Source of the DNA: DATKDF01 sp963752045
GTDB lineage: Bacteria; Acidobacteriota; Vicinamibacteria; Vicinamibacterales; SCN-69-37
Direction of reading: 5' to 3'
Length of the DNA stretch: 64,000 nucleotides
NCBI GenBank assembly: GCA_963752045.1
Contig: CAVVWN010000009.1
Span: 72,395-136,394, forward strand
In this document: positions 39,789 through 47,657 of the stretch, piece by piece
How positions within the stretch are numbered: position 1 is the first letter of the stretch
Layout: each line of letters begins with the position of its first letter
Program-made: the position numbers and the translations under genes
Notes under the pieces: generated by a model
The model's database searches: none
What the model was told of the DNA's origin: nothing
Seen by the model: the letters and a program-made list of their open reading frames with translations, nothing else

Positions 39789-40301
39789 ATGCTGACGCAG
39801 ATTCGCAGTCTCTTCCGGCACATGGAGTGGGCCGATGCGCTCACCTGGAGCTCGGTGACGAGCGCTGCCTCCGGCGCCGACGCCGCGGCACTCATGGAGC
39901 GGGTCTATCACGTCCACGCCGTGCAATGGGCCTACCTGCAGATCTGGCGGGGCGAGACGGTGAACATACCCGAGCGTGCGACGTTTGCCGACCGTCCGTC
40001 GCTCCAGGCGTGGGCCCGTGCGTACTACGCAGAGCTTCCGAGGTTTCTGGACACGCTCGATGAGTCGGCGCTCGAGCGCATCATCACGCTGCCGTGGGCC
40101 GGGGAGATTGCCGAGCGCTTCGGATCGGCCAACCCCGCGACGATGGGCGAGACGATGCTGCAGGTGGCGCTGCACACGACACACCACCGGGGACAACTGG
40201 CGACGAAGATCCGCGAACTCGGCACGGACCCGCCGCTCGTGGACTTCGTCGCGTGGATCTGGATGGGGCGGCCCGCGCCGGCGTGGGAGCCGACTGCCTG
40301 A
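39789..40301 (+). CDS. DinB family protein
   Basis: 170-aa four-helix bundle of the DinB/YfiT superfamily. The three metal-coordinating His are visible: one in MERVYHVHAVQWAYL (about residue 45) and the pair in VALHTTHHRGQLATKIRELG (about 135-139). Members are thiol-dependent transferases or of unknown activity, often induced by damage. ATG 39789 is chosen since the upstream in-frame ATG at 39756 lies closer to the operator and lacks a ribosome site. It is divergent from the Xre regulator. Confidence 0.87.
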   Translation: MLTQIRSLFRHMEWADALTWSSVTSAASGADAAALMERVYHVHAVQWAYLQIWRGETVNIPERATFADRPSLQAWARAYYAELPRFLDTLDESALERIITLPWAGEIAERFGSANPATMGETMLQVALHTTHHRGQLATKIRELGTDPPLVDFVAWIWMGRPAPAWEPTA

Positions 40302-40323
40302 CCCGTTGACGGGGCCGGGGCAA

Positions 40324-40851
40324 ATGACATCGATCCGCACGGCGCTCGCGGACGGTCCCTTCCCGTATGAGGACGGGTGGGGATGGCTGTATCGGGCGTT
40401 CGAACGGCTGGCACCGGCGCCGAGCCGGCGACGTCGGGCCATCTGCCGGTACTTCCGTCCGAGCAGGTTGGAGCGTTGGCGGCGAGGCCTCGGGTATCGG
40501 ATGCTCGGCGTGCATCTGTTCGGGGCCGTGATCCCGACGGGCGGCATCGCCATCCGCCGTGTCACGAAGGCCCGGATGGCTCCATACACCCTTGCCGCTC
40601 ACTCGCTTCGGGCGGCGAGGGCCTTCTACTACCGGGCCTGCGTGTTCGAAGCGCTGCACATGCCGTTCGCGCTGACGCTCGGATGGCTGGCGATCGACCG
40701 GGCGATGAATGGCCGGCCCGACCTCGCGCTCGAGAACACGGTGATTAATGTTGCGGTGAACGTGTATCCGATGTTGCATCACCGGCGCACCCGGACCCGG
40801 ATTGTCCGGTTGCTGGAGCGTCGCGCTATTGCACCGGCACTTTCGACCTGA
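40324..40851 (+). CDS. CrtO-like membrane acyltransferase family protein
   Basis: 175 aa. The pattern RYFRPSRLERWRRGLGYRMLGVHLFGAVIPTGG, with the key residues R-x-E-R-x-x-x-G-L-G and F-x-x-x-I-P, followed by FEALHMPFAL and the C-terminal NVAVNVYPMLHHRRTRTRI, matches the glycosyl-4,4'-diaponeurosporenoate acyltransferase (CrtO) family. In that family a near-terminal N-x-Y-P segment with a basic tail is conserved. Two hydrophobic segments are visible. No carotenoid genes are adjacent, so the acceptor is unknown. Its 3' end overlaps that of the convergent kinase gene by 26 bp. Confidence 0.72.
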   Translation: MTSIRTALADGPFPYEDGWGWLYRAFERLAPAPSRRRRAICRYFRPSRLERWRRGLGYRMLGVHLFGAVIPTGGIAIRRVTKARMAPYTLAAHSLRAARAFYYRACVFEALHMPFALTLGWLAIDRAMNGRPDLALENTVINVAVNVYPMLHHRRTRTRIVRLLERRAIAPALST

Positions 40852-43588
40852 GCTCTTCGAACCAGTTCAGCACTACCTGGATTTCGAGCCGGGCCGGCGC
40901 GCCGGCTTCCCGATCCGGCACGACGTGCAGGAACTGCAGGCCGTCACCGGTGACGTCGTACTCGTTGCGGTGAGCGGGACGCGTGAAGAGCGTGACGGGC
41001 GTCGTGAACTCGAGCCGGTCGGCCGAGATGACCCTGACCGAGCGCATGTCGGCATCCGACCAGAAGAAGATCTCGTCCCCGGCCCCCGCCCACGCCGGGT
41101 TCAGGCCGACGCCGGCCGAGATCATCTGTGACCGTCTCGTGGCGACTTCCATCACGTAGACCGAGAAATCACCGCTTCCGTCTTCGGTCTCGAAGGCCAC
41201 GAACCGGCCGTCGGGCGAGAGCGACGGGTTGCGAGCGAGACTTGGTGTCTGCAGCACGTCGATCCGGGGGCTGTCGCCGAGCGAGATCAGGGCGAGCTCG
41301 ACGGTCTGCGGCTTGAGGAGGAAGACGGCCAGCGTTCGCCCGTCGGCGGACATCGACCATGGCTGGGCCTCGGTCGTCGCGAGCACGAGCTCCGCCTCGC
41401 CGCTGAGGTCAGCCCGGCGACGGCAGATGCCGCTCGAGTCGGGCCGGCTCACGTCAAAGCACGAGTAGTAGACCCACTGGCCGTCCGGCGACCACACGGG
41501 GGCGTCGGCCTGGCCGGTTGATGTCAGTCGCTGCGCTCCGGGCCGGTCGACGGCGTAGAGCCAGACGTCCGACTGCTGCGCGGACGGCCGCACGGAGGCG
41601 GCAATTCTCCGGCCGTCTGGCGAGAGGCTCAACTGATAGAAGGGCTGGGCCTCGATGGGCAGCGGCGTCTCGCGACCAGAGCGATCGAGCCAGGCCAGCC
41701 GTGTCGGCGAGAACAGGCCGGTTGCGCCTTCGATGTAGACGAGGTCGCCGCGCGGAGACACGTCGAAGTACGCCGCCCCGGTGTAGTTCGCCGCGCCCGT
41801 ACGCACGTCGCTGACGATGGGCACCGCACCTCCGGTGACCGCCATCGCTGCCGGGTCGAACGCGCGGGCGTAGAGCACGCCGCCGAAGACGTAGAGCAGG
41901 TGGCCGGTCGGCGTCACGCGGCCGGCGCGGCCGGACGAGACGAGCACGCGGCGCTCGCCGCTTTCGAGCGACTCGGCGACGATTTGCGCTTCGTCCCAGT
42001 CGCGCAACCCGTCGAGGAGCGAGAACAGCATCCATCGCCCGCCGGCAATCAACTGGGGGCCCGAGGCGAACTGACCGTCAGGCAGATCGATGACGACCTC
42101 CGGGACGCCGCCCGTTTCAGGCACTCTGGCGATGTCGCCGCTGAGGCCGACGTAGATGTAACCATCGTCGGCCCAGTTCACGCCGAGGGGGCGCTCGGGA
42201 ATCGGTCCGCCGACGACTTCCGGTGGTCCGCCCGATGAGGCTACCCGCATCATCTGTTCGTTTGAAAAGAAGCCGACATACCGGCCATCGGGCGAGAAGA
42301 ACGGTTCGCGCACATCGACCACGCCGGGCACGAGCAGGGCGGGCTCGCGTTCCTCGAAGCGCCGGATCCACAGTTGCTGGTTCCATTCGAACGCGACGGC
42401 CGATCCCGCCGGGGAGAGCGCGATTTCTCGGCTCGTGGGGTTGATGAAATCGGGACCTGGCGGGAGCGCGACGGAAAAACGCGTGACGGGGGCTGACGAG
42501 ATCGACAACACGGGCCGCGCCACCCACCAGGTCACGCCTGCCGTCACGAGAGCGACCGCTGCGACCAGTATCCAGGTCGACGGCGATCGCCAGAGCGGAC
42601 GTGCCGGCGGTTGCGCCGCTCTCGAGGCGCCGTCATCGTCGCCGCTCGCCTCCGACAGCGTGATGCGGGCTTCGCCGATGTGCTGCAGGCGCGTCTTCGG
42701 ATTGCGATCGAGACACCGCGCGATGAGCGTGCGAATGCGCGCCGGCGTTCCAGCCGGCAGGGCCGACAGGTCCACGTCCTTGGTCAGCACGGCCACGAGC
42801 AGGTCGCTCATGTCCTCGCCTTCGAAGGCACGGCGTCCCGTGAGCATCTCGTAGAGCACGACGCCGAAGGCCCAGATGTCGGCCCGCCGATCGACGATCC
42901 GGCCCTTGGCCTGCTCGGGCGCCATGTAGGCGGCCGTGCCGAGAATCACGCCCATGGCCGTCAGGGCGGGTGAGGTCATGGTCCGTTCGGCGTCCGACGG
43001 TCCGGAGGTCCGACGGTCCGAGGGGCCGACGTCGGCCGCCTTGGCGAGGCCGAAGTCCAGCACTTTCACCGTACCGTCGGCGCGAATCTTGATGTTGGCG
43101 GGTTTGAGATCGCGATGAATGATGCCTGCGTCGTGCGCCGCTTCGAGCGCCTCGGCAATCTGTCGTGCGATCGGCAGCGCCTCATCAATCTTCAAGCCGC
43201 GTGGGGCCCCACCCCCACGCCCCGCCGCACTGACGCCGCTCCTCAGCCTCGAGCCGACGCTCTCGGCTTCGGGCGGTCCGTGCGCGATGATGTCCGACAG
43301 GTCGTCGCCTTCGACGAGCTCCATCACGAGCGCGCGCCGGCCTGCCGCAGCTTCGATGCCGTAGATCGCGGCAATGTTCGGATGGTTGAGCGACGCGAGC
43401 GTCCTGGCTTCGCGCTCGAAGCGCATCAGGCGGTCCGGGTCGTCGGCAAACGACTCGGGGAGGATCTTCAGCGCGACCTCTCGATCGAGCTGGGTGTCGC
43501 GTGCGCGATAGACCTCGCCCATCCCGCCCGCGCCGAGGGCGCCGAGGACTTCATACGGGCCGAGCCGGGTACCGGGATCCAACGTCAT
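40826..43588 (-). CDS. Receptor serine/threonine kinase with PD40 beta-propeller sensor
   Basis: 920 aa from ATG 43588. Kinase domain: GAGGMGEVYRA, Lys41, HRDLKPAN at 158-165, DFG at 178-180, AYMAPEQAKG. One transmembrane helix at about 338-357. The C-terminal 550 residues are WD40/PD40 blades (FFSPDGRYVGFFS, LSPDGRRIAASV, WSPDGQWVYYS, LSPDGRFVAFE), of the TolB-propeller type, outside the cytoplasm. Two segments are unlike its paralogues in this window: an extra stretch of about 27 residues in the alpha-D region (residues 106-132, AESVGSRLRSGVSAAGRGGG core) and a GPSDRRTSGPSD repeat in the activation loop (about 187-203). Confidence 0.9.
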   Translation of the reverse strand: MTLDPGTRLGPYEVLGALGAGGMGEVYRARDTQLDREVALKILPESFADDPDRLMRFEREARTLASLNHPNIAAIYGIEAAAGRRALVMELVEGDDLSDIIAHGPPEAESVGSRLRSGVSAAGRGGGAPRGLKIDEALPIARQIAEALEAAHDAGIIHRDLKPANIKIRADGTVKVLDFGLAKAADVGPSDRRTSGPSDAERTMTSPALTAMGVILGTAAYMAPEQAKGRIVDRRADIWAFGVVLYEMLTGRRAFEGEDMSDLLVAVLTKDVDLSALPAGTPARIRTLIARCLDRNPKTRLQHIGEARITLSEASGDDDGASRAAQPPARPLWRSPSTWILVAAVALVTAGVTWWVARPVLSISSAPVTRFSVALPPGPDFINPTSREIALSPAGSAVAFEWNQQLWIRRFEEREPALLVPGVVDVREPFFSPDGRYVGFFSNEQMMRVASSGGPPEVVGGPIPERPLGVNWADDGYIYVGLSGDIARVPETGGVPEVVIDLPDGQFASGPQLIAGGRWMLFSLLDGLRDWDEAQIVAESLESGERRVLVSSGRAGRVTPTGHLLYVFGGVLYARAFDPAAMAVTGGAVPIVSDVRTGAANYTGAAYFDVSPRGDLVYIEGATGLFSPTRLAWLDRSGRETPLPIEAQPFYQLSLSPDGRRIAASVRPSAQQSDVWLYAVDRPGAQRLTSTGQADAPVWSPDGQWVYYSCFDVSRPDSSGICRRRADLSGEAELVLATTEAQPWSMSADGRTLAVFLLKPQTVELALISLGDSPRIDVLQTPSLARNPSLSPDGRFVAFETEDGSGDFSVYVMEVATRRSQMISAGVGLNPAWAGAGDEIFFWSDADMRSVRVISADRLEFTTPVTLFTRPAHRNEYDVTGDGLQFLHVVPDREAGAPARLEIQVVLNWFEELRSKVPVQ
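42980..43030. repeat. 8-bp tandem repeat inside kinase activation loop
   Basis: Four to five units of the type GGTCCGAC / GGTCCGGA, 8 bp each, in the coding sequence of the kinase at 40826-43588. Because 8 bp cycles through all three frames every 24 bp, the protein shows an 8-residue period (VGPSDRRTS GPSD). It sits between the DFG motif and the TSPALT segment of the activation loop. The same unit, with about ten copies, occupies the equivalent position of the kinase at 51069-53777. Confidence 0.8.
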
Positions 43589-43694
43589 CGGGCAGGCCAC
43601 ATGATAGCCCGACGGAGCCGGTACCCTGGTGCCGGCAAGCGGAAGCCCGGCCGCCATCCACTTTCGGCGGCCCTGGTAGTACGCTAGGGCCGCC

Positions 43695-44921
43695 ATGTCA
43701 CTCGAGAAGCTCAGTTCCAGTCTGATAAGCGACGTCGCCGCCCTCGAGCGCGAGGGGCGAGCCAAGTCGCCCGAGCGCGTGATCACGGGCTACGTGCCCG
43801 CTTTCGGCGCGCGCGGCCCGCGTTACACGCTGCAGGGGAGCGATGGCGAGTTTCTGCGGATGAATGCGAACAGCTATCTGTCGCTGTCGCATCATCCGAA
43901 GATGCTGCACGCGGCTGACGAGGCGGCGCAGGTGTTCGGCACGGGGCCGGGCGCGGTCCGGTTCATCGACGGGACGTCGATCCATCATGTGGCGCTCGAA
44001 CGGCGGATCGCGGCGTTCACGGGCCGGCCGGCGGCCAAGGCCTTCAATTCGGCCTATACGACCGTGCTCGGAACGGCCATCACGCTCTCGAGCGCCGACA
44101 CCTACTGGATCGGCGACGCGCTGAACCACAACTGCATCATCCGGGCGATGCGGATCGCGAACGTGCCGTCTGATCGGCGCGCCATCTTCGCGCACAACGA
44201 CGCCGAGGACCTGGCGCACAAGCTCGAGGCCGTGCCCGACGGCATCGGCCGCGTGGTCGTCATCTTCGACGGCATCTTCAGCATGCGCGGCGATGCCGCG
44301 CCGGTGCGCGAGATCCTGCAGGCGACCGCGGCGCACGAGGACCGCTTCCGTGACGGCGTGATCACGATGATGGACGACTCGCACGGGATTGGCGCGTACG
44401 GCGCGACCGGCCGCGGCACCGAGGAGCACGCCGGGGCGCGCGTGGACGTGCTGGTCGGCACGTTCGGCAAGGCGTTCGGCGTGAACGGCGGGTTCGTGGC
44501 CGCCAGCCCCGAGCTCATCGAGGCCGTACGGCAGAAGTCGGACACCTACATCTACACGAACCCGCTTGGCGCGGCCGACTGCGCCGCGGCCGTTACAGCG
44601 GTGGACATCGCCGACGGACCCGAAGGCCGCGAGCGGCTGGCCAACCTGGGCGCGCGGACGGCGCAGTTCCGCGCCGGGCTCGGGGCGCTCGGTCTTGAGT
44701 CCATCCCCGGCCCGCATCCGGTCGTGCCGCTGCTCGTCCGCAGCACCGAAAAAGTGCGCGCGATGGTGCAAGGCTTGTTCGAGCGCCGGATCCTCGCTGT
44801 GGGGCTCACGTTCCCGGTGGTCCCCAAGGGCGACGAGACCATCCGCTTCCAGATCAACGCGGCCCATTCCGAGGCTGACATCGACGAGGTGCTCGAAGCA
44901 CTGGCCGCGCTGACCCGGTAA
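43695..44921 (+). CDS. Alpha-oxoamine synthase-family PLP enzyme (2-amino-3-ketobutyrate CoA ligase-like)
   Basis: 408-aa fold-type I PLP enzyme. The order of motifs matches the AONS/KBL/SPT group: MNANSYLSLSHHPKM, GTGPGAVRFIDGTSIHHVALE, the Asp/His pair in MMDDSHGIGAYG and the PLP lysine in LVGTFGKAFGVNGG. These enzymes condense an amino acid with an acyl-CoA. The substrate could be glycine with acetyl-CoA (KBL) or serine/alanine with a long acyl-CoA; there is no adjacent threonine dehydrogenase, so it is left at family level. A decayed copy of its C-terminal part lies at 49744-49840. Confidence 0.87.
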   Translation: MSLEKLSSSLISDVAALEREGRAKSPERVITGYVPAFGARGPRYTLQGSDGEFLRMNANSYLSLSHHPKMLHAADEAAQVFGTGPGAVRFIDGTSIHHVALERRIAAFTGRPAAKAFNSAYTTVLGTAITLSSADTYWIGDALNHNCIIRAMRIANVPSDRRAIFAHNDAEDLAHKLEAVPDGIGRVVVIFDGIFSMRGDAAPVREILQATAAHEDRFRDGVITMMDDSHGIGAYGATGRGTEEHAGARVDVLVGTFGKAFGVNGGFVAASPELIEAVRQKSDTYIYTNPLGAADCAAAVTAVDIADGPEGRERLANLGARTAQFRAGLGALGLESIPGPHPVVPLLVRSTEKVRAMVQGLFERRILAVGLTFPVVPKGDETIRFQINAAHSEADIDEVLEALAALTR

Positions 44922-44980
44922 GACGCACGCGTGGGGGTTTCAAAGCAAGTGGGAGGCTACGCGCTGGTGCGGTCGGTTGC

Positions 44981-45348
44981 CTACTGCTGCTCCAGGTTCG
45001 TGATGCGCCGCTCATGGTCCATGAGCGTGGCCGCGAATCGTCGGTCGGCTGCGTCGCCGACCACGATGTGGTCCTTGAGGATCTGGCGGAGCTCGGCGAA
45101 GCCGGCTCGCATCTCACGTCGGAGGCTGTCGTCTTCGCCGAGCGTGCGGAACCGGTCGAGGATGTCTTCGTGCAGCACGCCCATGTGCCGCCGGAGATCT
45201 GCCACGTCGGCTTTCAGCCCACCAATCTCGCCTGTGTTCCCGGCCACGGCCGTCTGAGAAGCCCGGCCACGTCGGTCTTGAGCCCGGCCACGTCGGCCGC
45301 GACTTCGCCCAGGCGCTCTTCGATTCGATCGAACCTCTCTTCGGACAC
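44981..45348 (-). CDS. Small coiled-coil protein, one frameshift
   Basis: Starting at GTG 45348 (VSEERFDRIEERLGEVAADVAGLKTDVAGL), the sequence is a heptad coiled coil. It then breaks near 45257 and continues in another frame as QTAVAGNTGEIGGLKADVADLRRHMGVLHEDILDRFRTLGED...RRITNLEQQ. Restoring one C (CTCAG to CTCCAG) gives one frame of 122 codons with an unbroken heptad pattern. Proteins of this type resemble the small helical t-SNARE-like or DUF-class spacer proteins; no function can be named. It converges on the oxoamine synthase gene. Confidence 0.65.
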
Positions 45349-45575
45349 TCCAACCCCCAGGATCGCGATGGGACGACGACAATAGCATCGTCGGCCTGCT
45401 GATGTCATGAGCAAGGACGGTGCCGGAGCCGATCAGCGCGTTTGTGGCTGAGTCCAGGCCGGCAGCAGGCACGGTGCGCAGATTCTGCGATTCGCTGGAG
45501 CTTCCGTGTACGCACTCCGATGAGCGCTTCGATCCGATGAGAGAGGTGTCCCTCGCGCGGGCGCGCCTGGCCGGT

Positions 45576-45618
45576 TTGACACCGGCCGATCTGTAGTGCT
45601 ACATATTGTAACATTACA
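45576..45618 (+). promoter_or_regulatory. Promoter with paired palindromic BlaI-type operators, ending at the start codon
   Basis: TTGACA at 45576-45581 is a perfect -35 box; TACATA at 45600-45605 is an acceptable -10 at 18 bp. Two palindromes occupy the promoter: TGTAGTGCTACA (45592-45603) and TGTAACATTACA (45607-45618), the latter touching the ATG at 45619. Between them TACATATTGTA matches the TACA-n-TGTA shape of BlaI/MecI operators. Transcription would start only a few bases before the ATG, so the mRNA is probably nearly leaderless. A GGCCGGT/ACCGGCC inverted repeat (45569-45587) surrounds the -35 box. Confidence 0.75.
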
Positions 45619-46017
45619 ATGAGTCGCAGACCTCACGGTCGGCACCGTTCGCTCGGCCAGGCCGAACAGGCCGTCATGAACCACGTCTGGGCCCGCGGGC
45701 CCGTCACCGCCGAGTCGTGCCGTGAGGCGCTCGAGGCGTCCTGGCCCATGAAGGAGTCCACGGTTCGCACGGTGCTCCGTCGTCTCGAGGCCAAAGGCTA
45801 CGTCCGCCACACCGTCGAGGGCCGGACGTACGTGTACCACGCGGTGCATGCCCCGGTTGCCGTGGCCACGCGGGCCGTGCGTTCGCTCATCGATTGGTTC
45901 TGCGGCGGCTCTGCCGAGGCCCTGGTTATGGGCATGGTCGACGACGAGGTGCTCGGGCCGGAGGAGCTGAAGCGCATTCAACGCCGCATCGCGCAGGCGA
46001 GAAAGGCCAGGCGATGA
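45619..46017 (+). CDS. BlaI/MecI/CopY-family repressor
   Basis: 132 aa. The winged helix-turn-helix domain is complete: LGQAEQAVMNHVWARGPVTAESCREAL...KESTVRTVLRRLEAKGYVRHTVEGRTYVYHA, with the recognition helix in ESTVRTVLRRLEAKG. The C-terminus is the dimer domain, where the peptidase-sensitive bond is expected. It directly precedes and overlaps (ATGA) an M56 peptidase gene, the usual two-component-like BlaI/BlaR1 unit, so cleavage by the M56 partner should relieve repression. The palindromes immediately upstream suggest autoregulation. No ribosome site precedes the ATG. Confidence 0.93.
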   Translation: MSRRPHGRHRSLGQAEQAVMNHVWARGPVTAESCREALEASWPMKESTVRTVLRRLEAKGYVRHTVEGRTYVYHAVHAPVAVATRAVRSLIDWFCGGSAEALVMGMVDDEVLGPEELKRIQRRIAQARKARR

Positions 46018-47639
46018 CGGCCGCCGACCTCGACGTGCTCGCGCGAACGACACTCGCGGTACTGGCCGAATCGGCGGTCCGCAGCCTCGTGCTCGCGGCA
46101 CTGGTCGGCGGTGCTCTCGCCGTATTCGGCGTTCGCGGCGCCGTCGCTCGCCTGGCGGCGTGGCGGTTCGTACTCCTCGCCGCGCTCGTCATGCCGCTCA
46201 TCGGGATGGTGGTCCCCGAGTTGCCGCTGCCGGTGCCGGCGTTCCCGGACCAGGCGTCCGCAGGCGTAACGGGCGCCGGCCCGAGCGTGCTGGGGCCGGC
46301 TGTTTCCGTTGTCGTGCTCGCGGACGCGGGCGCGACAGGGCCATCGATTGCCGTCGCCGCGCTGGCGATCTACGCGCTGGGTGTCGTCATCCTCGGCCTT
46401 CGCATGGTGCGCGGCTGGCGCGCCGTGCGGCGGGTCGACAGAGCCTCTCGCCCTGTTGATGATGATGCCGTGCGCGACCGCCTCATCCAGTTGTGCCGGC
46501 GGATGAGCCTCGCGGCCGCGCCGCGCCTCGCCGAGGTCGACGACAAGATCCTCGATGTGCCGGTCACGTCCGGCGTCCGCCGGCCCGCCGTGTTCCTGCC
46601 GGCATCCTGGCGGCGCTGGTCAGAAGCGAAGCTCGATGCCGTCCTCATCCACGAGCTCTCGCACGTTCGCCGGCGCGACACGCTCACGCAGCAACTCGCC
46701 ATGGCCACGCGCACGATCTTCTGGCCGAGCCCGCTCGGCTGGTGGCTCTGTCGCGAGGTGTCGCGTCTGGCCGAGCAGGCGAGCGACGAAGCCGCGCTCG
46801 AGAGCGGCGTCGATCCAGCGCGCTACGCCGGCATCCTGCTCGGATTCGTGAAGGTCATCCATGCCCGGCAGCGCCCCGCCGGGACGCACTTGGCGATGGC
46901 GCGCGCCAGTGGCGCCGAACGCCGTGTCGAACACGTGCTTCGTTGGCAAGGGAGTCCGCTCATGTCGCATTCAGCCCGTTCGTCTGCGTTGTTCGCCTTG
47001 GCCGCTCTGGCCCTCGTCGCGATCGTCTCGACGGCTCGTCCGGTCGTCGTCTCGGCCGAGCCCGCCGCGGCGCCGGATCCGCCGGCGGCGTTGCGTCAGC
47101 TTCCGCCGCCACCGCCACCACCTCCTCCGACGGAACTGCCGCCACCACCGCCACCGCCGCCTCCATCGGAATTGCCGCCGTCGCCGCCACCGCCGACGGA
47201 ACCGCCACCGCCACCACCGGCGCCTCCGACGGAGCTGCCTTCGCTGCCGTCCCCGACGGAGCCGCCACCACTGCCGCCGCTGCCCCCGGCACCGCCGTTA
47301 TCGGATCTCCTGCAGGAGGTGACGGGCGACGACTTCGCGAGAGGCGCGTACATCGTTCCGGGAACAAAGGGACTCACGCCGCCCGTGCTCGTGAGTCTGG
47401 TTCATCCGAAGTACACGTCGGAGGCCATGCGCGCGAAGATTCAGGGCACCGTGTTCGTGCAGATTGTCGTGGATACTAACGGTGATGTGGAGAAGGCGCG
47501 TGTGATTCGCGGGCTCGACCCGGGGCTCGATGAGCAGGCGCTGGTCGCGGCGGAACAATGGCGGTTCGAGCCCGGCGTGCTCGACGGTACCGCAGTCCGC
47601 GTGACCACCGTGCTAGTGCTCGAGTTCCGGCTGCACTGA
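46014..47639 (+). CDS. M56-family membrane metallopeptidase fused to TonB C-terminal domain
   Basis: 541 aa. Transmembrane helices at about 20-40, 50-68 and 110-130 precede the zinc peptidase motif HELSH (213-217), with the third ligand Glu in EQASDEAALE (about 259), then a further helix at about 323-342. Instead of the penicillin-binding sensor of BlaR1, the exported part is a proline-rich linker (about 362-428, built from PPPPPTELPP-like repeats) and a TonB C-terminal domain (VHPKYTSEAMRAKIQGTVFVQIVVDTNGDVEKARVI...ALVAAEQWRFEPG). It is coupled to the BlaI-like repressor, so it probably cleaves it in response to an envelope signal. Confidence 0.9.
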   Translation: MTAADLDVLARTTLAVLAESAVRSLVLAALVGGALAVFGVRGAVARLAAWRFVLLAALVMPLIGMVVPELPLPVPAFPDQASAGVTGAGPSVLGPAVSVVVLADAGATGPSIAVAALAIYALGVVILGLRMVRGWRAVRRVDRASRPVDDDAVRDRLIQLCRRMSLAAAPRLAEVDDKILDVPVTSGVRRPAVFLPASWRRWSEAKLDAVLIHELSHVRRRDTLTQQLAMATRTIFWPSPLGWWLCREVSRLAEQASDEAALESGVDPARYAGILLGFVKVIHARQRPAGTHLAMARASGAERRVEHVLRWQGSPLMSHSARSSALFALAALALVAIVSTARPVVVSAEPAAAPDPPAALRQLPPPPPPPPPTELPPPPPPPPPSELPPSPPPPTEPPPPPPAPPTELPSLPSPTEPPPLPPLPPAPPLSDLLQEVTGDDFARGAYIVPGTKGLTPPVLVSLVHPKYTSEAMRAKIQGTVFVQIVVDTNGDVEKARVIRGLDPGLDEQALVAAEQWRFEPGVLDGTAVRVTTVLVLEFRLH

Positions 47640-47657
47640 ACCCGGGCTGAAGCCGCC

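Noticed and set aside
45569..45587. Intrinsic terminator (GGCCGGT...ACCGGCC)
   Set aside because: No T-run follows, and the loop contains the TTGACA -35 box of the repressor promoter, so a regulatory role fits better.
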